Source of the DNA: Gemmatimonas sp.
Lineage (GTDB): Bacteria; Gemmatimonadota; Gemmatimonadetes; Gemmatimonadales; Gemmatimonadaceae
Reading direction: 5' to 3'
Assembly: GCA_023910675.1 (NCBI GenBank)
Contig: JAAVWC010000018.1
Location: 1-64,000 of the forward strand
Length of the DNA: 64,000 nt
Part shown: piece after piece, positions 56,439-64,000 of the stretch
How positions within the stretch are numbered: the first letter of the stretch is position 1
Layout of the letters: each line of letters opens with the position of its first letter
The notes under the pieces: generated by a model
What the model was told of the DNA's origin: nothing
Database searches by the model: none
What the model saw: only the letters and a program-made list of their open reading frames with translations
Program-made: the position numbers and the translations under genes

Positions 56439-57608
56439 ATGAGTAGCAAAGGACCGAAGTCGACGCGAAGTCTACTCTGCGTAGTGCCGTATCCCGCAAA
56501 TACGGGGTTCGCATGGAATTACATCGAAGGATTGTATGCTGGAGTCTCCGACCTGCTTTCGCAGGAGGGAGTTTCGACCTTCGTAGCGTATCCAACAATC
56601 AAGTCGCCGCCGATACCGCTTGAAGGGAGTTCGGCAACACCCGTATTGCTCGATGCCAGTCTTGGAACAATTCGCTCAATTGTATCAACCATGGCGGCTA
56701 TACGGCGGCTAAAGATAGATACCCTCTACTTCACCGATTTCGGCATGTGGCATTGGGCGCTGCCGTTGCTTCGTCTGTCAGGTGCTACGTGGATTGTCGC
56801 TCACGACCATACTTCAGGGCATCGTGACATTCCGACTGGTGTGAGGCGAGCCCTCAAGTGGATCAAGGCGCGGATACCTGGCATGACGGCTGATCGCATC
56901 TTAACAGTCAGCGAGTTCGTCGCTCGCAGGCAGCGCGATGTCTCGATGGCGCCACCGAGTCGGGTGTTCACTGTACTAAACGGGCTGTCGCTACCGAAAA
57001 CTGACGGCGAGTTTCACGAGCAGCTGTTGCCCTCGGCGTACGACGGACGTCCAATCGTCACTTGTGTGTGTCGTGCGGCGCCGGAGAAGGGTGTTGATGT
57101 CCTGTTTCGGGCCTTCGATTCTCTCCACAAAGACTGGCCGGATGCACACCCACGTCCAGTTCTGGTGTATGTCGGAGACGGACCGGCGCTGCCGCAATTG
57201 GAGGTGCTTCGCAAGTCTTTGTCGAGCGCCGGCGACATTCATCTGACGGGCTATAGAAGCGATGTCCACGCGTTCCTTCGTATGGCGACCGTGTGTGTGG
57301 TGCCATCCCTTTGGGAAGATGCGTGTCCACTTGGCGTGCTAGAACCTATGGCCTGGGGGAAGCCGGTAGTCGCATCAGCCGTTGGAGGTGTTCCCGAGGA
57401 AATCAATAGCCCAGATGTTGGGGTACTCGTGCCGAAGGGCGATGAACGCGCGTTGGCCGGTGCATTGCACGACCTGCTAATCGACCCTGCCCGACGAGAC
57501 CAAATCGGCCGCGCAGCTCGTTCGCGCATCGCCAATGACCTCAGTCGAACACAGCATTTAGCTACCATTGCTTCTCATGTGAGGCGAGTGGCCCCCCACG
57601 AGACTTAG
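56439..57608 (+). CDS. GT4 family glycosyltransferase
   Basis: About 389 residues from the ATG at 56439; the open frame from 56346 adds unconserved residues. It begins LLCVVPYPANTGFAWNYIEGL and has AHDHTSGHRD, VLNGLSLPK, TCVCRAAPEKGVDVLFRAF, PSLWEDACPLGVLEPMAWGKPVVASAVGG (E-x7-E) and VPKGDERALAGAL. It probably adds one sugar of the repeat unit. Confidence 0.88.
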   Translation: MSSKGPKSTRSLLCVVPYPANTGFAWNYIEGLYAGVSDLLSQEGVSTFVAYPTIKSPPIPLEGSSATPVLLDASLGTIRSIVSTMAAIRRLKIDTLYFTDFGMWHWALPLLRLSGATWIVAHDHTSGHRDIPTGVRRALKWIKARIPGMTADRILTVSEFVARRQRDVSMAPPSRVFTVLNGLSLPKTDGEFHEQLLPSAYDGRPIVTCVCRAAPEKGVDVLFRAFDSLHKDWPDAHPRPVLVYVGDGPALPQLEVLRKSLSSAGDIHLTGYRSDVHAFLRMATVCVVPSLWEDACPLGVLEPMAWGKPVVASAVGGVPEEINSPDVGVLVPKGDERALAGALHDLLIDPARRDQIGRAARSRIANDLSRTQHLATIASHVRRVAPHET

Positions 57609-57976
57609 CATGCCGGCGCTAGAGAATCGACGGAACGAAGTGCTAAAGAAGCGTGTGCTCGCGCTTCGTAACCTGCTCCGCATCCTCATTCTGCCCGGTC
57701 TCGGTCAGAGGCTGATCTCGCACACAAGCGTGCAGTCCGGGGGCTTCCCTCGCAGCGCGCTGTCTGAAATCGACGCTCGGAGCGAAGGAGTTCTGCGAAC
57801 TGGGTTATGTCGGGCTTGACCTGGACGAAGCTACGTTGAACTTCAAATAGGGCAGCTGCTCCCTTTCGAAGCCGCTGTGTTTTCTTGTTCGAATCGGATT
57901 AAGCGAGCTTGTGCCATCATCAGCTGATCTTTCACACTTTCTTCTTGTATCTCAAAGCTCTAACCATCTAGGCCCC
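57609..57976 (+). other. Gap with a decayed coding trace
   Basis: No intact gene. One frame near 57770-57850 reads GAKEFCELGYVGLDLDEATLNFK and a stop, which looks like the tail of a real protein, but its upstream part is in other frames. A 69-codon ORF starting at 57610 shows no family features. Probably a gene remnant. Confidence 0.4.
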
Positions 57977-59095
57977 ATGAACCATACCGTCGCCACGAAC
58001 ACTCACGTCGATATCTGGAAGCGGCGGCGGGTAGCTCTATTGGTGAAGCTAGTTCCGAAGAAACTTGGATCCATGGAAGAGTGGCTGGTACAGCTTGTTG
58101 AGGTTCTTGCAAGCCGATATCAACTAAGTGTTGCAACCTATGGGCCGTGTCACCCGGAAATCACCGATCGATTTGAGGGTGTGGGCGCGAGTTGGCACGA
58201 ACTCTCGTCAATTGAAAGGAGTTTTGGTAAAGCAAGGGAGTGGATTTCGCAGCACGGAGAGGTTGCTCATTTCAGTCTTTTTGCACCTCGATCGATAGCT
58301 GTAGTTGCAGCTCAAACTCTACCGAGCGTCAGAAAGATTTTCCAGGATTGCCATTCTTCACCGCTGGAGTCGGGAGTACCGTCATTTCTCTCGCGAATGG
58401 CCGATTACGCAACCCTCTCCGGCTTTAGCCGTGTCATCGGGGTCTCTCAGTTTGTCGCCGATCGAGTTGAAAGACGCTTTGGAATCTCTGCTCCAAAGCT
58501 TGAGGTGGTCTACAACGGTGTCGATATCCGGAAGTTCCACAACGAGGTGCCATCATCAAGCGCCCGCGATATCCTATGCGTCGCAGCGCTCATAAAAGAC
58601 AAGGGCGTCGGTAACCTTATTCAAGCATTTGCTCGCATTAACCAAACAGAACATTCCCTTCGAATCTGCGGGGACGGACCCCTCAGGCCCTCACTTGAAT
58701 CCCTTGTTCGGGAGTTGGGAATATCTGAGAGGGTACAGTTTATGGGAATGCGGAATGATGTCTCGTCGTTGCTAGCCGATAGTGCAATTGCCGTGCATCC
58801 AGCAATATGGGGAGAAGCGTTCGGGCTCACCATTGTGGAGGCGATGGCCGCAGCACGGCCGGTTGTGGCGAGCAATGTTGGCGCCGTGCCAGAACTGATT
58901 CATGACGGAACTACGGGCTCCTTGGTAGAAGCCGGGAACGTTGATGTCTTGGCCTCATCGCTGACAACGCTTCTCCAAAATCCCGGACTTAGAGACATGC
59001 TGGGTCGGAATGCACGAGCAGAAGTCGAAGCTAGGTTTTCGATGGATAAATGGGTGACGCGCCACGTTCAAATCATTGACGAGTTGCTGGCATGA
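57977..59095 (+). CDS. GT4 family glycosyltransferase
   Basis: A 372-residue protein from the ATG at 57977; 22 extra in-frame residues upstream (from 57911) look non-coding. Features: VALLVKLVPKKLGSMEEWLVQLVEVL, VYNGVDIRKF, ILCVAALIKDKGVGNLIQAF, RICGDGPLRPSLESLVRELG, HPAIWGEAFGLTIVEAMAAARPVVAS (E-x7-E) and DGTTGSLVEAGN. The donor and acceptor sugars are unknown. Confidence 0.88.
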   Translation: MNHTVATNTHVDIWKRRRVALLVKLVPKKLGSMEEWLVQLVEVLASRYQLSVATYGPCHPEITDRFEGVGASWHELSSIERSFGKAREWISQHGEVAHFSLFAPRSIAVVAAQTLPSVRKIFQDCHSSPLESGVPSFLSRMADYATLSGFSRVIGVSQFVADRVERRFGISAPKLEVVYNGVDIRKFHNEVPSSSARDILCVAALIKDKGVGNLIQAFARINQTEHSLRICGDGPLRPSLESLVRELGISERVQFMGMRNDVSSLLADSAIAVHPAIWGEAFGLTIVEAMAAARPVVASNVGAVPELIHDGTTGSLVEAGNVDVLASSLTTLLQNPGLRDMLGRNARAEVEARFSMDKWVTRHVQIIDELLA

Positions 59096-59652
59096 ATGCT
59101 CGTCACCCTCATCCTTCTAATGACTTATCCCACGAGGCGCGCGGCCGACGTCGCGGGTGAGTCGGCGGTCCGTGGAAAGGGACAGGTCACTAAGGATTGC
59201 AACGCATTGCCGTCGGCGCACCATCTATCAGGGCGCTATGGCTGGCTCTCTCCAATACTCCCTGGCGACCACGCCGGCACCGGCGGCGCGGCGGAGAAGT
59301 AGGCGCGCGGGAACCTGACGTATTGCGGCGACACCCCGGTGTGACCTAAACAGGCATCGCCCCGTCCATAGAGACGGCACCCGCGGAAAGCCTCGACCGT
59401 TCGTGCCAACTACAAGTTGGACGTTTACGGATCCGCCGACGGCAGCAAAGAACTTCGGAGCAGCCTCCGCCCAACGGGCTAGGTCGCCGCAAGCGTTCCG
59501 ACTCTTTGGTGATTGGTCGTCTTCGCCGTAGGGCTCTTTGGGGCTCCGAACAGTGACGCCAATGCCAAGCTAGATTTCCGTCCGAACGGGCACGGCAGAG
59601 CCCTCCAGTCTGGCGTTTGCCAGTTTTCATGGCTCAGAGCCCCTAAGAATTC
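59096..59652. other. Non-coding gap, no recognised content
   Basis: Short ORFs on both strands have no family features. The stretch is patchy in composition and could be an IS relic, but I see no transposase motif, terminal repeat or clear promoter in it. Confidence 0.5.
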
Positions 59653-60822
59653 ATGGTACGAGCAAGTCTGAAGGCCATGCCCGCTTCGCAAGCAGAGCTT
59701 CGACGCGTTCAGGGAACGCCCCCCGGGGTAGAGCCTACCGTAGTGAGGCAGCGGCTCGCGCTCGTCGACGCGCTACGCGGAATCGCAGCCCTTGCGGTCG
59801 TGTTGTTTCATGTGCCTAATGAATTTCGCCGCGCCGCGGGTATTCCAGCATGGATGGACTGGATCTTTCAGCACGGTGGTTACGGTGTGACGGTATTCTT
59901 CGTGCTCAGCGGCTTTGTAATTACGATGAGCATGCGAAACGGGCCGTGGACTCTCCGCTACTTGGTCGGATTTGTTGCCCGGCGATCCGTACGGCTTGAT
60001 CCGCCTTACTGGACAGCGATAGCTCTGGAAGTCCTCTTGGGATACGTGGGAATGAGGTGGCTTTCAGCGAAGGAGTATCCTCTGCCTGGCGTTCGCGATA
60101 TAGTTGCTCACCTCACGTATACTCAGGGGATCCTCGGTCTCCCTCAGATATCAGATGTTTTTTGGACGCTTTGCTTTGAGATCCAGTTTTACGTCGGGCT
60201 TGTAGCTACGCTGGTCATCGCGACTAGCGTTTGGATGGGCAAGCTCGCGCCCTCACGTTACGTGCTGGGTTTTGTGTTCATGGCTCTATTGTCTCTTTCA
60301 GTTCTCGTCCGCAACGAATGGATCCTTGACCTAGCTCCGGGAACTGGCCTTATCAGGGTCGAAGAATTTCTTGTAGGTGTGTTGTGCTTCTTGTGGGCTT
60401 CCAACCGTGTTAGTACGAACGTAACGGCCGGTGTGCTCGTTGCTACAGCTTCTGCGAGAATAGTGGGAGGCGGAGCCGCTGACGTTGCGGTTACATGGGC
60501 GGCATTCGCCCTCTGCGCCATCTCGTACAAGCGGCCTTCACTGGATCGTTTTGGGCGGTTCAAAGTACTTCAGTTCCTCGGAGGCATCTCGTACAGCTTG
60601 TACTTGTTTCACGCGAGTATAGTCGGCCGAGCGTCTTCGCTTCTGGTTTCCCGAATGGGAGCAGAAGTCGGACAGGCAACGATGCTGTTGGCGCTCGTCG
60701 TCGTAGTGCTCGCCACTGTTGCGTTTGCTTGGGTCATGTGCATTCTGGTAGAGCGTCCCGCCTTGCACCTGAGCAAAAGGGTAACCTTTGGACTGAGACC
60801 GCGTCTCTCCAATGAGTCGTAA
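59653..60822 (+). CDS. Acyltransferase 3 family (OafA/YrhL-like) O-acyltransferase
   Basis: A 389-residue protein with about ten transmembrane helices. It opens RLALVDALRGIAALAVVLFHVPNEFRR, the PF01757 signature with the catalytic His, followed by YGVTVFFVLSGFVITMSM and FVARRSVRLDPPYWTAI. It lacks the C-terminal SGNH domain of longer OafA proteins. It should O-acetylate the polysaccharide at the inner membrane. The start at 59653 or 59677 is uncertain. The stop overlaps the next gene by 11 bp. Confidence 0.9.
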   Translation: MVRASLKAMPASQAELRRVQGTPPGVEPTVVRQRLALVDALRGIAALAVVLFHVPNEFRRAAGIPAWMDWIFQHGGYGVTVFFVLSGFVITMSMRNGPWTLRYLVGFVARRSVRLDPPYWTAIALEVLLGYVGMRWLSAKEYPLPGVRDIVAHLTYTQGILGLPQISDVFWTLCFEIQFYVGLVATLVIATSVWMGKLAPSRYVLGFVFMALLSLSVLVRNEWILDLAPGTGLIRVEEFLVGVLCFLWASNRVSTNVTAGVLVATASARIVGGGAADVAVTWAAFALCAISYKRPSLDRFGRFKVLQFLGGISYSLYLFHASIVGRASSLLVSRMGAEVGQATMLLALVVVVLATVAFAWVMCILVERPALHLSKRVTFGLRPRLSNES

Positions 60823-62200
60823 CCGTCATCGGGATCGCGTTAGAACTGGCGGAGGAGTGTTTTTAGTGACTTTGATGCTCGGTTCGCAAAGGTTCTCAGC
60901 TTCCAGAACACACATATCCACTTCGACTCCATTGAGCACTTTATTGCCAGACAGAGAAGAGCGACCTCTTTGGGTGGCCCTAGCCTGCATCTTCACGGTG
61001 CACTTATGGTTTACCTCGCAGTGGTATGCGTTGGGATTATTCACCTTCGATGATGGATTCTTCGACGCGGACACGCTCAACAATCTGAGCGCGTTGGCCC
61101 ATGGGTGGGCGCGCCGTTCTCTTGTACATCCTCACCTCTCGAGTCTTTTTTCGATCCCGATCAGAGCTCTAGACTATGCCGAGCGCCTTGCGTACGGCGG
61201 GATAGACCCGAAGAAGTTTCGTGAGCTTCTGTCGCTCTCGATCACGCCACTCGCGTCCGTCACGGCCGCGTGGGCTCTCTACCGTGCCAGTAAAGTGCTC
61301 ACTGCGAGCAGTCGCCTCAGTGTCGGTGTCGCAATTCTGTATGCAACATCTTTTTCGGCAATGGTGTTTGGTTCAATTCCCGAGGCCTTCGCGATAAGCA
61401 ATGCGCTCATCGCCCTGCTGCTCTGTTATTCAGTGCAGACGGCTGAAAGGGGCGTGGAGGGTCGGAAAAGCGTGTGGGCGGCTTTAGGATTCCTGATCGT
61501 ATCAATCACGGTAACGAACGTTGTCACCTATTACATTGTACGCCTGCTGCATCTCCGGTATACTGGCCAACGCACGTGGAAAGAAGCAATTCGGCGGAGT
61601 TCGATTGAGACGCTCGCTATTGCCGTTACAGCAGTCGGAAGCGGGTATATCGCAATTCAACTATTGGGCTATCAGGCAGAAGCTGCCGGCGCTAGCGTTG
61701 GAAACTATGTGAATAGTTTCGTCTCGCTCGCTCCGAGAGACATCGTACGAAACCTTTCTAACTTCGGCCTCTCGATTCCCCAGTCGTTCGTCGGCATTGG
61801 GATCATGCAGCATCCGCTGAAGTACTGCGGTGATCTCGCGAATTGTCAGGCAGTTTTCTTCTCCGACCAGACACCCTCGCCAACGAGAATTGCGCTCGGA
61901 ACTTGCACCCTAGCTATCACCACTATCGTGGGATGGCAGCAGCTCAGGTCTGGCAAAAACTTCCAGTTGACCCTCGCCTGTCTCGCGATCTTGGCCTTCA
62001 ATCTTTGTTTACACTCAGTATTCGGCACAGAGATGTTTCTGTTCACCCAACACTGGATAAGTCCTTTGGTACTGCTCTTGACGCCGCTCCTAGCGCGTGT
62101 TCCAAAGGCACTTGTCGTCGTCGTTTTGGCCCAGGTCCTCATTAACGCGCCCGTTCTGGATCGAATCGCGTCTAGGATCTCTTCGGTAGTGGTACAGTGA
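60812..62200 (+). CDS. Multi-pass membrane protein, possible polymerase or lipid-linked glycosyltransferase
   Basis: A 462-residue protein with about nine to ten hydrophobic segments from residue 52 on. The first extracellular loop reads FTFDDGFFDADTLNNL, acidic as in GT39/GT83-type enzymes, and RASKVLTASSRLSVGVAILYATSFSAMVFGSIPEAFAISNALIALLL recalls such proteins. I cannot place it in a family. Its overlap with genes on both sides (11 bp and 1 bp) ties it to polysaccharide synthesis; a Wzy-like polymerase is one option. Confidence 0.6.
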   Translation: MSRNRHRDRVRTGGGVFLVTLMLGSQRFSASRTHISTSTPLSTLLPDREERPLWVALACIFTVHLWFTSQWYALGLFTFDDGFFDADTLNNLSALAHGWARRSLVHPHLSSLFSIPIRALDYAERLAYGGIDPKKFRELLSLSITPLASVTAAWALYRASKVLTASSRLSVGVAILYATSFSAMVFGSIPEAFAISNALIALLLCYSVQTAERGVEGRKSVWAALGFLIVSITVTNVVTYYIVRLLHLRYTGQRTWKEAIRRSSIETLAIAVTAVGSGYIAIQLLGYQAEAAGASVGNYVNSFVSLAPRDIVRNLSNFGLSIPQSFVGIGIMQHPLKYCGDLANCQAVFFSDQTPSPTRIALGTCTLAITTIVGWQQLRSGKNFQLTLACLAILAFNLCLHSVFGTEMFLFTQHWISPLVLLLTPLLARVPKALVVVVLAQVLINAPVLDRIASRISSVVVQ

Positions 62201-63333
62201 TGCGTAAGGGCGAGGGAGGCTGGACGACTGATCTACGAGTGGCGCAGCTTATCGAGTCCGACGGACCGGGAGGTGCTGAGTCGGTGGTGCTGGCGCTCGC
62301 TGATGGGCTTCGTCGGCGCGGTGCCGAAGTCTTTCCCGTCGGTTTTTCTGGTGGTGAGGGCTGGCTGAGTGGGCGTTTACGCTTGGCTGGCCATGCAGTC
62401 TTTCAGCCCAAAATCAGCAGAACAGCACCCATTGATCTAACCCTGCTCTGGGCCATGGTTCGATGGGTGACTAGAAACAAGATTGACATACTGCACGCCC
62501 ATGAGTTGACCATGGGAGTATACGCCGGAGCCGTAGGTGCTCTGACGCGAGTTCCCCACATCGTCACCATGCATGGCGGAACATACTACGCCTCAGCACC
62601 TCGCCGAGCGCGGGCACTTCGGTGGTCCGCAACTCGCGCGTCTTCGCTCGTAGGAGTAGCTGAATCAACGTGCGAGCACCTTGCTTCGAATCTGCACATT
62701 TCTCGATCAACGATCGAGCTCGTGCCGAATGGAGTGGAGCATCGGCCGGGTAGTAGAGAGAAGGGTCGACTGTCACTGGGAATAGGATCGAGCACCAAGC
62801 TCCTTCTGGCCGTCGGTAACCTGTATGCGGTCAAGGGGCATGCGTCTCTTGTCGCGGCCGCAAAGCTACTCGCCCAGCGTCAGGATCTGCCACCTTGGAC
62901 TATTGCCATCGCCGGGAGGGGCGATGAGGAACAGTCACTGAGAAGCCAGATTGCGGCGGCGGACTTGACTAGCCGCGTTCAGTTGCTGGGATTGCGAAGT
63001 GATATCCCGGATCTCTTAGCGGCTGCGGATGCGTGGGTCATGCCATCGCTTTCGGAAGGACTACCCATGGCGTTGTTGGAAGCGATGATGGCCGGCTGCC
63101 CGACGCTTTGCACGTCCGTCGGAGGAATACCCGATCTTATAGAGTCCGGCGTATCGGGGTGGCTGGTGAAGCCGAATGAGCCGGAGGCGCTGGCGAAGGC
63201 AATGGCGACCATATTGAGCAACGCAGACACTGCAGCGCAGGTGGGAGAAAGGGGGCGCTCGCTAGCCGTTGGCCGCTATGGGGTCGAGCTCATGATCGAC
63301 CGATACCTTGCCCTGTACGAGAAATCCAGGTAA
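62200..63333 (+). CDS. GT4 family glycosyltransferase
   Basis: A 377-residue protein. ATG at 62200 overlaps the preceding TGA (TGATG). Features: VAQLIESDGPGGAESVVLALADGLRRRG, DILHAHELTMGVYAGAVGAL, VPNGVEHRPG, LLAVGNLYAVKGHASLVAAAKLL, PSLSEGLPMALLEAMMAGCPTLCTSVGGIPDLIESGVSGWLV (E-x7-E). Its 3' end overlaps the converging gene by 44 bp. Confidence 0.9.
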   Translation: MRKGEGGWTTDLRVAQLIESDGPGGAESVVLALADGLRRRGAEVFPVGFSGGEGWLSGRLRLAGHAVFQPKISRTAPIDLTLLWAMVRWVTRNKIDILHAHELTMGVYAGAVGALTRVPHIVTMHGGTYYASAPRRARALRWSATRASSLVGVAESTCEHLASNLHISRSTIELVPNGVEHRPGSREKGRLSLGIGSSTKLLLAVGNLYAVKGHASLVAAAKLLAQRQDLPPWTIAIAGRGDEEQSLRSQIAAADLTSRVQLLGLRSDIPDLLAAADAWVMPSLSEGLPMALLEAMMAGCPTLCTSVGGIPDLIESGVSGWLVKPNEPEALAKAMATILSNADTAAQVGERGRSLAVGRYGVELMIDRYLALYEKSR

Positions 63334-64000
63334 GAGGGTTGGTCTTGGCCAGAACAGCAGCAAGATCAAGAGTTAGGCGTACGCTACTCTTTGCCTTGCG
63401 GACTGTTCCCGAGCGGGAGCGCATTGCGTCTGCCCACAGCGAGAACGCCTCTCCCAATCGCCTTCTTTGGAGCAGTGAGCTCGCCGCCTCAAACTTTGCA
63501 CGGCCAATTCGATGCTCCAGAATTTCCATGTAGCTGTTTGCGTTCGGATCTTTACGTACACATTCGAGCGCCTTCAGCTTGTCCAGTGTCATCATTGAGA
63601 CGTCGCTGGTGGCATTTCGCCCGTGCCGGCGCACGTCTGCTACAATTTCATTAGAAAAGGCTGCTTTCCCGCGCAAGTACGCGCGGAGAACAAAGTCTGC
63701 GTCTTGGCAACGAACCAGAGAACGGTCGAAGCGTAGCCCCTTTATGAAGTCAGCACGAAACAGCATCGTGAGCATGAATGCAGGAAAATCGCCAAATGAT
63801 ACGAGCGACGCGAACGCATTGCCTTCGATAACTCGTCCTGCCCCCGAGCGCGACGGATAGGTCCGCAAGCTTTGCAGCTCCGGGAAGAACGTGAATTGAT
63901 GCGGCAATTCCTCGCCAGTATCGTTCAAGAAGCGAACGAAGTTGGCAAAGCAGCAGACGATGTCATCCTCGCTCGTCAACAATTGCAGTTGCTGCTCCAA
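63290..64000 (-). CDS. Family 2 glycosyltransferase-like protein, C-terminal part
   Basis: 236 residues are visible; the N-terminus with the DXD region lies beyond the window edge. LTSEDDIVCCFANFVRF, FPAFMLTMLFRADFIKGLRFDRSLVRCQDADFVLRAYLRG with the typical ED-like acceptor motif (QDADF) and DVRRHGRNATSD match the second half of GT2 enzymes. A roughly 90-residue helical tail follows. It converges on and overlaps the GT4 gene. Confidence 0.75.
   Translation of the reverse strand: MEQQLQLLTSEDDIVCCFANFVRFLNDTGEELPHQFTFFPELQSLRTYPSRSGAGRVIEGNAFASLVSFGDFPAFMLTMLFRADFIKGLRFDRSLVRCQDADFVLRAYLRGKAAFSNEIVADVRRHGRNATSDVSMMTLDKLKALECVRKDPNANSYMEILEHRIGRAKFEAASSLLQRRRLGEAFSLWADAMRSRSGTVRKAKSSVRLTLDLAAVLAKTNPLTWISRTGQGIGRS

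Overview
The window looks like chromosomal DNA of a high-GC, Gram-negative-type bacterium, most plausibly a Gemmatimonas relative (Gemmatimonadota). This is inferred from protein style, not a database search: a paired Tat-exported DUF1800/DUF1501 operon, many lipobox proteins, BIG2-type Ig repeats and the general gene content. No tRNA, rRNA or CRISPR array is visible.

Region 1 (1-30.4 kb) is mostly housekeeping DNA: a TetR regulator and the start of an exported protein, a cyclophilin, the four-gene DUF1800/DUF1501/collagen-like/propeller operon, a polyprenyl-phosphate sugar transferase, endonuclease III, PolX, an alpha/beta hydrolase, a HEAT-repeat protein, an M42 peptidase, a TauE-like permease, a corrinoid-binding-like protein, a fasciclin protein, an EEP-family protein, YggT, UDP-glucose dehydrogenase, a VanZ-like protein, an acyl-CoA dehydrogenase and a stand-alone AAA ATPase. 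Three families of large intergenic hairpin repeats sit here: a 119-bp unit (six tandem copies plus one solo), a 117-nt palindrome in three copies at gene 3' ends, and a single 217-nt hairpin. One intact IS3 element is present. The amidohydrolase, VanZ and acyl-CoA dehydrogenase genes carry single-base frameshifts, several at homopolymers, which look like sequence errors.

Region 2 (30.5-36.9 kb) opens a cell-surface polysaccharide locus: a lipoprotein metallopeptidase, a low-molecular-weight tyrosine phosphatase, a candidate c-di-GMP-I (GEMM) riboswitch in front of an Ig-domain lipoprotein with a lyase-like C-terminus, and an O-antigen ligase/polymerase-like protein.

Region 3 (36.9-54.9 kb) is an insertion-sequence hot spot. 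A minus-strand operon with 4-bp overlaps (rmlB fragment, rmlA, WxcM-like acetyltransferase/ketoisomerase, FdtB-like aminotransferase, GtrB-like GT2) should make and use a dTDP-3-acetamido-3,6-dideoxyhexose. IS5, IS256 and IS630 elements have split three of its genes at clean target duplications, and rmlB is cut off by an IS630 that itself contains an ISL3 element. The IS3 and IS21 relics, a second IS5 copy, a dead IS630 and an intact ABC exporter lie alongside.

Region 4 (55-64 kb) holds four GT4 glycosyltransferases, an OafA-type acyltransferase, a multi-pass membrane protein and a truncated glycosyltransferase, continuing the polysaccharide locus.
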